Assembly: GCF_023715565.1 (NCBI RefSeq)
Contig: NZ_JAMBOJ010000036.1
Coordinates: 1-47,324 of the forward strand
DNA: 47,324 nucleotides
Reading direction: 5' to 3'
DNA from: Cytobacillus firmus
Lineage (GTDB): Bacteria; Bacillota; Bacilli; Bacillales; Cytobacillaceae
Of this stretch, positions 16,726 through 24,349 are shown piece after piece. Under the pieces are notes generated by a model that saw only the letters and a list, made by a program, of their open reading frames with translations, did not search any database and had not been told where the DNA came from. Each line of letters opens with the position of its first letter. The stretch's first letter is position 1. Position numbers and translations under genes: made by a program.

Positions 16726-17568
16726 ATGGAGTATCTCGGTGAAAACCTTTTGCATGGCATAGCCTGCACCATGGAAAAATTCACAAACTCTGAGTCGGAG
16801 TTAGCAAAATATATTATTGAAAATCCTGATGAGATCAGCCTATTATCTATCAATCAAATTGCTAAAAAAATTCACATTTCCCCGGCAACCATCACACGTT
16901 TTTGTCAAAAGATCTCCTTTTCAGGTTTTAATGAATTTAAACACGAATTAAAAAGATATATTGATTTAAGGAACAAACCGGCAGTGAATAGCGACATCAA
17001 AAAAATTGATTACTTTTCTAACCTTTATCAAAACCATTTGGAAATCATTGAAACGACTTTTAGGAAAATGACTTATGCTGATATTCAACAAGCTGTTTCT
17101 CTTATGAACAATGCAGGGAAAGTGCATGTATACGGTATCGGCAACTCAGGGATAGCAGCACAGGAATTCAAGTGGAAGTTTTTCCGGATTGGGATTCAGG
17201 TTGAATCGATTACTGACCCTCATCAAGCCGTGATGGATGCTGCATTAAGTTCAGGCAGAAGCCTTATAATTGGAATATCTGTTTCAGGAAAAACAAAAGA
17301 AGTCATTGACGCAATTAAAATGGCTAAGAAGCAAGGAGCATCAATCCTTGCCATCACAAGTGATAAAACATCTGAGCTCTCCAAGTTAGCAGATTTATCC
17401 CTTATCGTTATGGGTAAAAGCAGTATGCATATGGGGCAGAATATTTCTCCAACTTTGCCGCTTTTCCTGCTCTTTGACTTACTTTATACCGAACTCGTTG
17501 CAAAGGATTATGTCAATCGTGTCCAGATAAGAGATAAGACGTTGAGGGCATTAAAAGATATTAGATAA
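16726..17568 (+). CDS. RpiR family transcriptional regulator (HTH + SIS)
   Basis: 280 residues. The N-terminal HTH_6 domain (about 1-78; IAKKIHISPATITRFCQKISF is the recognition region) is followed by a SIS sugar-phosphate isomerase-like domain (about 125-255; VYGIGNSGIAAQEFKWKF and the SVSGKTKE loop) that binds a sugar phosphate. It likely senses an amino-sugar phosphate and controls the PTS-nanE operon next to it. It is separated by a terminator and has its own TATAAT -10 (16686-16691) and AGAGGAG ribosome site. Confidence 0.92.
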   Translation: MEYLGENLLHGIACTMEKFTNSESELAKYIIENPDEISLLSINQIAKKIHISPATITRFCQKISFSGFNEFKHELKRYIDLRNKPAVNSDIKKIDYFSNLYQNHLEIIETTFRKMTYADIQQAVSLMNNAGKVHVYGIGNSGIAAQEFKWKFFRIGIQVESITDPHQAVMDAALSSGRSLIIGISVSGKTKEVIDAIKMAKKQGASILAITSDKTSELSKLADLSLIVMGKSSMHMGQNISPTLPLFLLFDLLYTELVAKDYVNRVQIRDKTLRALKDIR

Positions 17569-17603
17569 ACTAGTACATATAAATTAAGCTTGGGAAGTAC
17601 TCA

Positions 17604-17850
17604 TCATGAAGGCTCTTCTGCTGTTTTGGCACTATGAGATGAATTTAATAAAATTATACCGCCGATAATCAGCATGATGCCGGCTATCTTGAGGCTGCTG
17701 AAAGCTTCCCCCCAAGTAATGGCGCCTATCAAAGCAGTTAACGCAGTCCCTGCCCCGGCCAGATGGCGTAAGCCAGACTTAATGGAACGGTTTTAAGGCA
17801 TAATGATAATGAATAGAATGAAAGTGCATAGCCAATGACGACTCCTGCAG
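17604..17850 (-). pseudogene. SMR (small multidrug resistance) transporter remnant
   Basis: The minus strand reads GYALSFYSLSLCLKTVPLSL then AYAIW, followed after a one-base loss by AGAGTALTALIGAITWGE and a last helix (IAGIMLIIGGIILL) ending at TGA 17606-17604. This is the C-terminal three-quarters of an EmrE/QacC-type pump. The first helix with the essential Glu is missing; upstream stops occur at about 17857. It is therefore dead. Confidence 0.8.
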
Positions 17851-17870
17851 ATGGACTTGATCATCATTTT

Positions 17871-17978
17871 CCTCATAGTACAGGCTGGACAATCGTCTTC
17901 TATGGCGTATTGGTGGCCATTGCACTGCTTGGGTGGTTTGCTCCGGGCAAGAAACAGACCGAGGGTGAAGCTTTATAA
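17871..17978 (+). pseudogene. C-terminal scrap of an MFS transporter
   Basis: The frame GWTIVFYGVLVAIALLGWFA followed by PGKKQTEGEAL and TAA at 17976 looks like the last helix and tail of an MFS pump. It has no start and abuts the opposite-strand SMR remnant, so a deletion joined the two. A proper terminator still follows at 17984-18015. Confidence 0.55.
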
Positions 17979-17983
17979 ATATA

Positions 17984-18015
17984 AATGCGCTGATCTATGG
18001 ACTAGCGCACTTTTA
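17984..18015 (+). terminator. Rho-independent terminator
   Basis: TGCGCT/AGCGCA arms with C-TTTT tail, probably the old terminator of the lost MFS gene. Confidence 0.65.
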
Positions 18016-18088
18016 AATAAAAATGATTGCCTGAACCGGACTTTGCTGGTATGATAAGTGTAATTTTAATGAAACGGAGGTTTTCCTT

Positions 18089-18133
18089 TTGACAGCATCA
18101 ATCAGACTAAGAAGCCCGCTTTTCAATCGTTAA
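18089..18133 (+). CDS. Macrolide-sensing leader peptide (ErmD/Mef type)
   Basis: 14-codon frame, TTG start, GGAGG eight bases upstream: MTASIRLRSPLFNR. It matches the ErmD leader MTHSMRLRFPTLNQ in length and at most key positions, and the Mef leader, which begins MTASMRLR. These peptides stall the ribosome at the R-L-R (+x+) motif when a macrolide is bound in the exit tunnel. It sits ahead of a terminator hairpin and a Mef-like MFS pump, so it should switch the pump on by transcription attenuation. Too short for routine gene callers. Confidence 0.82.
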   Translation: MTASIRLRSPLFNR

Positions 18134-18149
18134 TTGAATACGTTTGAAA

Positions 18150-18250
18150 GCTCTGCCTGTGTTCAGAGCAAAGGGATTGGTCTGTCTGTTTAAGGAAACC
18201 TATATTTAACGGTATTTTCTAAAGAGGAGATGAATTTCTTCTCTTTTTTG
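18150..18250 (+). promoter_or_regulatory. Attenuator region: hairpin and terminator before the MFS pump
   Basis: GCTCTG/CAGAGC hairpin (18150-18169), then AGAGGAGA/TCTTCTCT with T6 (18223-18249), a rho-independent terminator located between the leader peptide and the pump gene. A stalled ribosome on the leader would be expected to shift pairing and allow read-through. The alternative (anti-terminator) pairing was not worked out here. Confidence 0.65.
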
Positions 18251-18341
18251 CTGTCTTCAGAAATAGAATGTATAGAACGGAATGATCAGCTGAATACAGG
18301 CAAAGCTTGTTTTTATTAAATATAGAAATGAGTGATTAGCA

Positions 18342-19586
18342 ATGAATACAATAAATACTAATCTGCAGGAGAATTGGCTGAAGAATATTATTCTATTTTT
18401 AAGCAGTCAGACGATCTCACTTTTTGGATCGTCCCTTGTTCAATATGCCATTATGTGGCATATTACGTTAACGACAGAATCCGGTTTGATGATGACTCTC
18501 TACATTATTTGCGGGTTCATTCCGACCTTCTTTTTATCACCGGTCGCGGGTGTCTGGGCAGACCGGTACAACCGGAAAATATTGATTATTTTTGCGGATG
18601 GCCTTATTGCCTTTTCCACATTGATACTTGCTATTCTGTTTTTAATGGGATATGAATCCATCTGGCTGCTGTTTGTCATGGCAGGAATTCGTGCCCTTGG
18701 AACAGGAATCCAGACTCCCGCAGTCGGGGCGATTCTTCCGCAGATTGTCCCGAAGGAGAAGCTGACAAAAGTGAATGGGGTAAATGGAAGCATACAGGCT
18801 GTCATTATGTTTGTTTCACCAATGGTCAGTGCCGCTTTAATTGCAATGGCCTCACTTGAAGTTATCTTCTTCATCGATGTCATCACAGCGGTAATTGCCA
18901 TTATAACCCTGATGGCTTTTGTCAAAGTTGCAGTGCATGAAAAAGCAGCAGCGGAACAGACAGCGAGCTACTTCAGCGACTTTAAACAAGGGCTGCAATA
19001 TGTCAATAGCAGCCCGTTTCTGAAAAAATTCTTTCTATTCTTTGCGATCTTCTTCGTCCTAATGGCACCTGCTGCCTTCCTGACACCGCTGCAGGTTACC
19101 CGAACCTTTGGCGGAGATGTGTGGCTTTTAACTGCAATTGAAATTGCCTTTTCAGTCGGCATGATGGCTGGGGGTGGAATTATTGCTTCCTGGGGTGGAT
19201 ATCCAAATAAAATTACAACCATGACCCTTGCCAGTCTCATCATGGGGATCTGCACCCTGGCACTTGGCATCGTACCGATTTTCTGGATTTATTTATTGTT
19301 CATGGCTTTATTCGGGATTGCCATGCCAATTTTTAATACACCGGTAACTGTGTTGCTTCAGGAAAAAATTGAAGAGAATTATTTAGGCAGAGTATTTGGT
19401 GTCATGGGGATGATCTCTACCTCTATGATGCCAATTGGGATGCTGATATTTGGCCCGATTGCAGATGTCATTGCCATCGAATGGCTTCTTGTGGGAACAG
19501 GGGCATTCATTATTCTGTTAGCTGTCATTTTAGGACGGGATCAGGTGCTTCTGGAAGCCGGGAAGCCTGAGCTGAGTGAATCGTAA
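18342..19586 (+). CDS. MFS efflux pump, Mef (macrolide efflux)-like
   Basis: 414 residues with 12 predicted helices. Family marks: LFGSSLVQYAIMWHIT in helix 1, the loop 2-3 motif PVAGVWADRYNRKILII (the MFS G-x-W-x-D-R-x-x-R-K form), TGIQTPAVGAILPQIVPKEKLTKVNG (typical of Mef/DHA3-type pumps) and EKIEENYLGRVFGVMGM in the C-half. Length and layout match Mef(A) (about 405). The ErmD/Mef-type leader upstream supports a macrolide or related ribosome-targeting drug as substrate. The ribosome site (GAGTGA) is weak. Intact, with a terminator after it. Confidence 0.88.
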   Translation: MNTINTNLQENWLKNIILFLSSQTISLFGSSLVQYAIMWHITLTTESGLMMTLYIICGFIPTFFLSPVAGVWADRYNRKILIIFADGLIAFSTLILAILFLMGYESIWLLFVMAGIRALGTGIQTPAVGAILPQIVPKEKLTKVNGVNGSIQAVIMFVSPMVSAALIAMASLEVIFFIDVITAVIAIITLMAFVKVAVHEKAAAEQTASYFSDFKQGLQYVNSSPFLKKFFLFFAIFFVLMAPAAFLTPLQVTRTFGGDVWLLTAIEIAFSVGMMAGGGIIASWGGYPNKITTMTLASLIMGICTLALGIVPIFWIYLLFMALFGIAMPIFNTPVTVLLQEKIEENYLGRVFGVMGMISTSMMPIGMLIFGPIADVIAIEWLLVGTGAFIILLAVILGRDQVLLEAGKPELSES

Positions 19587-19596
19587 GGAGTTTGAT

Positions 19597-19629
19597 AAAA
19601 TAGAGCTGTCATATTGGCAGCTCTATTTT
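19597..19629 (+). terminator. Rho-independent terminator
   Basis: Perfect 12-bp arms AAAATAGAGCTG/CAGCTCTATTTT. Confidence 0.85.
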
Positions 19630-19740
19630 CATGTGAAAACAGGGAAGAAAAGTACAGAAAGAGAATAGTTATACGTAGCATCATCTAAGGAGATGCTCAT
19701 ACTAGGTGAGCTTATAAAATTGAAAGGAAAGTGTTTAAAG

Positions 19741-20448
19741 ATGGATTTACAGACAGTTATGCAGGAGCTGGAGGCTCTCGGCAAGGAAAGGACCAAGAAA
19801 ATATACATATCAAACGGCGCACAAGAGCCGCTTTTTGGCGTTGCAACAGGTGCAATGAAACCGATAGCTAAGAAAATAAAAAGAAATCAGCCTTTGGCGG
19901 AGGAGCTATACGCCACAGGGAATTATGATGCCATGTACTTTGCAGGCGTAATTGCAGATCCTGAAGCCATGACCGAAGCGGATTTTGACCGCTGGATGGA
20001 TGCTGCTTATTTTTATATGCTGTCCGATTATGTGGTAGCCGTTACGTTAGCTGAAACAGATATTGCACAGGATGTTGCCGACAAATGGATTGAAAGCGGG
20101 GAAGAACTGCGGATGTCCGGCGGCTGGAGCTGCTATTGCTGGCTTTTGGGGAATCGTCCGGATGCTGAATTTTCCGAAGAGAAGCTGTCTAAAATGCTTG
20201 ATAAAGTGAAAGATACCATCCACGACTCTCCGGAGCGTACGAAATCTGCTATGAATAATTTTGTCTATACCATGGGTGTTTCTTTTTTGCCGCTCCATGA
20301 AAAGGCGGTTGAGATTGCAAAAGCCATTGGTCCGATCGAAATGAAAAAGGGCAAGAAAAAAAGCACGATCCTGCAGGCTTCAGAAAATATCCAAAAGGAA
20401 GTGGATAGAGGAAGGATTGGCTTTAAACGGAAATATGTAAGATGCTAA
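19741..20448 (+). CDS. DNA alkylation repair protein (AlkD-like HEAT-repeat)
   Basis: 235 residues from ATG 19741 (AAAGGAAAG upstream; an earlier in-frame start is unlikely). All-helical HEAT-like repeats (from about residue 35) match the DNA alkylation repair enzyme family: LYATGNYDAMYFAGVIADP, then FDRWMDAAYFYMLSDYVV and WIESGEELRMSGGWSCYCWLL. AlkD-type glycosylases excise bulky or cationic alkylated bases. This variant resembles a Firmicutes subgroup in which activity has not been shown to my knowledge, so glycosylase function is inferred. A C-terminal Lys-rich stretch may contact DNA. Confidence 0.75.
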   Translation: MDLQTVMQELEALGKERTKKIYISNGAQEPLFGVATGAMKPIAKKIKRNQPLAEELYATGNYDAMYFAGVIADPEAMTEADFDRWMDAAYFYMLSDYVVAVTLAETDIAQDVADKWIESGEELRMSGGWSCYCWLLGNRPDAEFSEEKLSKMLDKVKDTIHDSPERTKSAMNNFVYTMGVSFLPLHEKAVEIAKAIGPIEMKKGKKKSTILQASENIQKEVDRGRIGFKRKYVRC

Positions 20449-20550
20449 AACTGCTATGGGGGACAATGAACCTGTTCCTTTGTCCCAGGCCCATGTTATA
20501 ATGAGAAACTTAGGAATTATGAGCTGTGCTCATAATGGAGGTGTAAAGTA

Positions 20551-20760
20551 ATGAATAAACGATGGACCATCAGTAAAATTAACGAATTTGTTGAAAAGAA
20601 CTCGGATAGTAAGCTGCTATCAACGGAATATCATGGCTTTTCTCAAAAGCTGCTTTTTCAATGTGAATGCGGCAGCCAGTTTGAAAAATCATTTACGAAA
20701 TTCAAAAATAATCACCAGCGCAAATGTGACGTTTGCCAGCCGCCTAAAGCGCCACGCTAA
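20551..20760 (+). CDS. Small zinc-ribbon-like protein
   Basis: 69 residues from ATG 20551 (GGAGGTG upstream). Two Cys pairs, C-E-C-G (about residues 38-41) and C-D-V-C (about 59-62), are spaced for a zinc ribbon. The N-terminal WTISKINEFVEKNS resembles the start of phage and conjugative-element zinc-ribbon helper domains that recognise DNA. Function unknown. Terminator at 20771-20793. Confidence 0.65.
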   Translation: MNKRWTISKINEFVEKNSDSKLLSTEYHGFSQKLLFQCECGSQFEKSFTKFKNNHQRKCDVCQPPKAPR

Positions 20761-20770
20761 AGGGATACGG

Positions 20771-20793
20771 GGACAGGTACACTGTCCTTTTTT
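20771..20793 (+). terminator. Rho-independent terminator
   Basis: GGACAG/CTGTCC arms with T6. Confidence 0.75.
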
Positions 20794-20834
20794 CAGTTCT
20801 TCATTTGAAAATTATCTTGAAGGCAGGTTATTAA

Positions 20835-21395
20835 ATGAAAACGGAAAAAGAAAAAATGCTGGCCGGAGAAATGTATGATCCTGCCGATCCAATTTTATTA
20901 AAGGAACGTGAAGAAGCAAGACGAATGGTCAGAATGTACAATCAGACTCTGGAGACAGAAAGTGAAAAGAGGACAAAGTTATTAAAGGAGTTACTTGGGT
21001 CAAGTGGTGAAAACGTATATATGGAGCCCAATATCAGATTTGATTATGGCTATAATACCCATGTAGGAGAAAACTTTTTTGCGAATTTCGACTGTACCAT
21101 TCTGGATGTCTGTGAAGTCCGTTTTGGAGATAATTGCATGCTTGCGCCAGGAGTACATATCTATACGGCAACACACCCTCTTCATCCTGCAGAACGAAAT
21201 TCAGGCAGGGAATATGCAAAGCCGATTACGATTGGAAACAATGTGTGGATCGGGGGAAGTGCCGTCATTAATCCCGGTGTAACAATTGGGGATAATGCAG
21301 TGATTGCGTCAGGTGCTGTTGTTACTAGAGACGTCCCGGCTAATGTTGTAGTGGGCGGAAATCCGGCAAAAATCATTAAACAGATTGAACTCTAG
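20835..21395 (+). CDS. maa: Maltose O-acetyltransferase-like (hexapeptide repeat) protein
   Basis: 186 residues. The N-terminal Mac domain ([21 protein letters not shown], about 4-58) is followed by left-handed beta-helix hexapeptide repeats (about 70-185) with the active His in YTATHPLHP and the acetyl-CoA loop [32 protein letters not shown]. It transfers acetyl from acetyl-CoA to a sugar hydroxyl (maltose or glucose in characterised relatives). It stands alone, so the physiological acceptor is unknown. Confidence 0.92.
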   Translation: MKTEKEKMLAGEMYDPADPILLKEREEARRMVRMYNQTLETESEKRTKLLKELLGSSGENVYMEPNIRFDYGYNTHVGENFFANFDCTILDVCEVRFGDNCMLAPGVHIYTATHPLHPAERNSGREYAKPITIGNNVWIGGSAVINPGVTIGDNAVIASGAVVTRDVPANVVVGGNPAKIIKQIEL

Positions 21396-21550
21396 ATCGT
21401 AAAAGTCATTTTCATTGTGGATTTGGCTTTTCTAATGCTCAGGAAAAAGCTGTGCTGCACGCTGCAATTCCCATCCCACGAATACCTCTGCATGAATAAC
21501 CTGAAGCCTCTAAGAGAAAACTTCTTAATAAAAAGGCCGGAGGTAAACTC

Positions 21551-21715
21551 ATGAAAGAAAATAAAGAAGGACTGGGAAAGGAATTAAGAGGCACCCTGCA
21601 TAATCAGGATTCGAAGGATGAAAGCATTACAGAATATGGCCTTGAATCAGTTGCAGAAGGCTGCGATTTCGCTGAAGGAGAAAGGGAAAAGCCGCCTGAA
21701 TGTGGCGGACTATAA
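21551..21715 (+). CDS. Small hydrophilic protein, unknown function
   Basis: 54 residues from ATG 21551, with GGCCGGAGG at good spacing, ending ECGGL. It is rich in Glu, Lys and Gly, with no membrane segment and two Cys. A hairpin with T5 follows at 21812-21838. The strong ribosome site supports it as real. No family recognised. Confidence 0.5.
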   Translation: MKENKEGLGKELRGTLHNQDSKDESITEYGLESVAEGCDFAEGEREKPPECGGL

Positions 21716-21811
21716 TATGTGACAGGGCTTAGAGGTATTATTTTAGCTTAAAATTATGCTAAGCACTTTATTTCATGCACACAGAAAATTACTATAGTCT
21801 TCCAAATCAAA

Positions 21812-21838
21812 GGCTCCCTGCTGAAGGGGGCTATTTTT
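21812..21838 (+). terminator. Terminator-like hairpin
   Basis: GGCTCCC and GGGGGCT arms (with G-T pairs) followed by ATTTTT. Confidence 0.6.
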
Positions 21839-21874
21839 ATTGATGGGATTTGTCTGTTCTTTTAGGGAACGTAA

Positions 21875-21898
21875 AAACCCCCACAATTGTGAGGGTTT
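21875..21898 (-). terminator. Terminator of the blaR1-blaI transcript
   Basis: AAACCCYCACAATTGTG palindromic stem; on the minus strand it is followed by T5, just after the blaI stop. Confidence 0.8.
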
Positions 21899-21907
21899 CG
21901 CTGTAAC

Positions 21908-22294
21908 TTAATGATCTTTCTTTTGTTTTTTTGCCAAAATTGTCCGGAGTTCGTTAATATCCTCCTCAGTCAGGGAGTCTTCCTGAATGAATTGGACCAG
22001 CAAGGATTTTACCGTTCCTCCATAAATTCGTTTAATAAAGGATTGAGCTTCTGCCCGCTGACATTGATCCTGTGAATAAAGCGGGAAAAAGGTATAGATT
22101 CGCTGATTTTTATTTACTCCAACTACATTTTTATGGACAAGCCTGTCCAGAAGAGTCCGGATTGTTTTGGGCTTCCAGTCTGTACGCTCTTGCAAGGATT
22201 GAATGACTTCATTAGCTGTTTTAGGTGCACCGTGCCAAAGAACTGTCATGACTTCCCACTCGGATTCTGAAATGCTGGGAATCCTCTCAGTCAT
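21908..22294 (-). CDS. blaI: BlaI/MecI family repressor
   Basis: 128 residues. The N-terminal winged helix (ISESEWEVMTVLWHGAPKTANEV, DWKPKTIRTLLDRLVHKNVV) binds TACA-type dyads; a C-terminal dimerisation helix pair (EDSLTEEDINELRTIL) carries the region cleaved upon induction. The gene lies 35 bases downstream of blaR1 in the same transcript, the Staphylococcus aureus order. It should repress both bla and the blaR1-blaI operon through the dyads at 24258-24292. Confidence 0.93.
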   Translation of the reverse strand: MTERIPSISESEWEVMTVLWHGAPKTANEVIQSLQERTDWKPKTIRTLLDRLVHKNVVGVNKNQRIYTFFPLYSQDQCQRAEAQSFIKRIYGGTVKSLLVQFIQEDSLTEEDINELRTILAKKQKKDH

Positions 22295-22329
22295 ATGACC
22301 ATCCTCCTTAATTAATGAGATATAACGAA

Positions 22330-24114
22330 TTAATAAATGCCTTTCTGCTTCAATATAGATAATGTGATTTCTGCTGCTTTACTTCCACTAGAGTAATTAT
22401 CATTCTGGATATTCGTTGCAAAAAAGTATGTGTCCTGCCCTGACTCAACATATCCGATAAACCATCCATTGATGTTTTTTCCATTTACAGTGCCAGTACC
22501 AGTTTTTCCTGAAAGGAGGGCTCCCTCTTTTCTCTCTAGTTTAAGGGAATCCTTCACTGCCTGGATATTGTTGTCTTTATATCCAAATTGGTTTGCATAG
22601 AAGCTTTTAAGCAGCTGAACTTGTTCCACAGGAGAAATTTTAAGGGAGGATTCCAGCCAATATTCCTTTATTCCACCAGATAAATCGCGATTTCCGTAAT
22701 TGATTTGGTCTAAAAAAGTTTGAATCGTACCAGACTGCATCTGCTTGTCTAACATCTGAAAATACCATGTTACGGAATTTCTCATGGCAGAAGTTAAATC
22801 CTGATCCGTATTCCAGGACTCAATCGGATACGTAAGTCCGTTCCATTTTGCCGATGAGTTTTCAACCGTAATGGTGCCTGACTCTAAACCCAGCAGAGCA
22901 CTATAAATCTTATAAGTGGAATTTGGCGAAACCCTTAATGTGCTTTGATGTCTATTATGAATAAGATATTGATCTGCTTCATTATCATACAACACAAAGC
23001 TTCCGTCATATCCTTCAAAGTAATTGCCTAAATCCTCATAAATAATGTTTTCATCTTTCAAGTTATAGCTGCTATTTTCACGACCCATAGCAGAGATAAA
23101 TGGAGCTTGGCCTGCAATAAATATCCCTGCCAAAATGAGTACAGCCGCACTTTTCCATCTCAGCCGTTTTGATTCCGGTTTAAAACAGGCAATTTTTCCG
23201 ATTCTCGTTTTGATTTGTTTCTTTGACCCGTTTAAGTGGTTTGCCAAATCGACTGTCACTGCCCTTGAGGTTTTATGGGCAAAATGAATAATGCTGTTTC
23301 CATACTCAATATAATCAGGCTCATCCAGGATATTTAAAACCCCTGCATCACAGGCGATTTCGCGATCCAGCCTCATTCTCCTTAAAGCAAGCCAAACTAG
23401 TGGATTAAACCAATATAATATCTGAAGAATCATCATTAAATAGTTGACCGCAAAGTCTTTATTTTTATAGTGCTTCAGTTCATGTAAAAAAATATATTCT
23501 ATCTCTTTTTCAGTAAGCCATTGATCAAAATGACGGGGGAGAACCACATATGTTTTAAAAAGTCCAAACGTCATGGGGGTTTTAACGAGAGATGACTCTC
23601 CGACAATAATGCATTTTGTAATCTTCAGTTTGTGTTTGCAGTGTTCGAATAAGGATAAAAGCTCATTATTTCTAACACAATTGGTGTGTTTCTTTACTTT
23701 ATTGATCTTAAGCATTGCGAACAGCATAAATACAGTTAGAATAGCCACTCCGGAAATCCAAGTGTAGAAGACAGCATTACTTAAGAAGGCTAAATTATAG
23801 CGTTCTACTGAAACGGTTAAGTCCTCCATCCAATTAATTTGACTTATAGAAGTATCTGCAGCAGGAGCAGTTTGGGAATGAAGGCTGCTATTGTTGTTAT
23901 TCCAAAAAGAGAATGAATCCGCAAATGGCATGAATTGTAATGGAATATAAGGCAGTGGCAGAGCAAGCAATAAAAGAAACCAAAGGTTATAGTGAGTTTG
24001 TGCTGTTAAATACTTCTTGAAAATTTTTTTAAAAAGAAGAATGACTCCGATTGTAAAGGAAGACACCAGCAGACATTCAAAAAAAACAGCTAAAGACTGT
24101 GAGTTTGTGATCAT
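22330..24114 (-). CDS. blaR1: BlaR1 beta-lactam sensor-transducer
   Basis: 594 residues from ATG 24114 (MITNSQSLAVFF; GAGGAAGGT just upstream rules out the longer frame). The N-terminal membrane region carries an M56 zinc protease motif HELKH within IEYIFLHELKHYKNKDF, plus further helices. The C-terminal extracellular penicillin-binding sensor domain (from about residue 330) has the acylated Ser in STYK, the SVTW element and the KTGTGTVNGKNINGWFIG box. Binding of a beta-lactam outside triggers the protease and loss of BlaI. It is complete and paired with blaI. Confidence 0.94.
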   Translation of the reverse strand: MITNSQSLAVFFECLLVSSFTIGVILLFKKIFKKYLTAQTHYNLWFLLLLALPLPYIPLQFMPFADSFSFWNNNNSSLHSQTAPAADTSISQINWMEDLTVSVERYNLAFLSNAVFYTWISGVAILTVFMLFAMLKINKVKKHTNCVRNNELLSLFEHCKHKLKITKCIIVGESSLVKTPMTFGLFKTYVVLPRHFDQWLTEKEIEYIFLHELKHYKNKDFAVNYLMMILQILYWFNPLVWLALRRMRLDREIACDAGVLNILDEPDYIEYGNSIIHFAHKTSRAVTVDLANHLNGSKKQIKTRIGKIACFKPESKRLRWKSAAVLILAGIFIAGQAPFISAMGRENSSYNLKDENIIYEDLGNYFEGYDGSFVLYDNEADQYLIHNRHQSTLRVSPNSTYKIYSALLGLESGTITVENSSAKWNGLTYPIESWNTDQDLTSAMRNSVTWYFQMLDKQMQSGTIQTFLDQINYGNRDLSGGIKEYWLESSLKISPVEQVQLLKSFYANQFGYKDNNIQAVKDSLKLERKEGALLSGKTGTGTVNGKNINGWFIGYVESGQDTYFFATNIQNDNYSSGSKAAEITLSILKQKGIY

Positions 24115-24245
24115 TCTCAGACCTTCCTCGCACTTTTTGACATTCAGTTTTAATTCCATAGATAAAATGAATACCAACCATTCTAGCATCCTATTTCTAC
24201 TTTAACAAATTAGAGAGATCATAGAATCTCTGATTAAAGCACGGT

Positions 24246-24292
24246 TTGACAAATTAAGATTACATATGTAGTATTAGATTACACTCGTAGTC
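24246..24292. promoter_or_regulatory. bla promoter with two BlaI operator dyads
   Basis: Plus strand: TTGACA (24246-24251), 17 bp, TAGTAT (24269-24274). Two dyads, GATTACATATGTAGTA (24258-24273) and GATTACACTCGTAGTC (24277-24292), have the TACA-N3-TGTA type centre of bla/mec operators. The first overlaps the bla -10, the second lies just downstream and covers a TTGACT on the minus strand, probably the blaR1 promoter. One repressor can thus shut both directions. Confidence 0.82.
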
Positions 24293-24349
24293 AATATTTA
24301 TTTTAAAAGAATGGCTTGAGAAAAACTTTTAGAGGAAAGAGGTATAAAT

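Noticed and set aside
18134..18193. Second short frame (TTG, 19 codons) after the arrest leader
   Set aside because: No ribosome site and no known leader motif; it overlaps the attenuator hairpin, so it is probably only sequence for the RNA fold.
21000..21376. Several overlapping minus-strand frames inside the acetyltransferase
   Set aside because: Shadow frames of a strongly conserved plus-strand gene.
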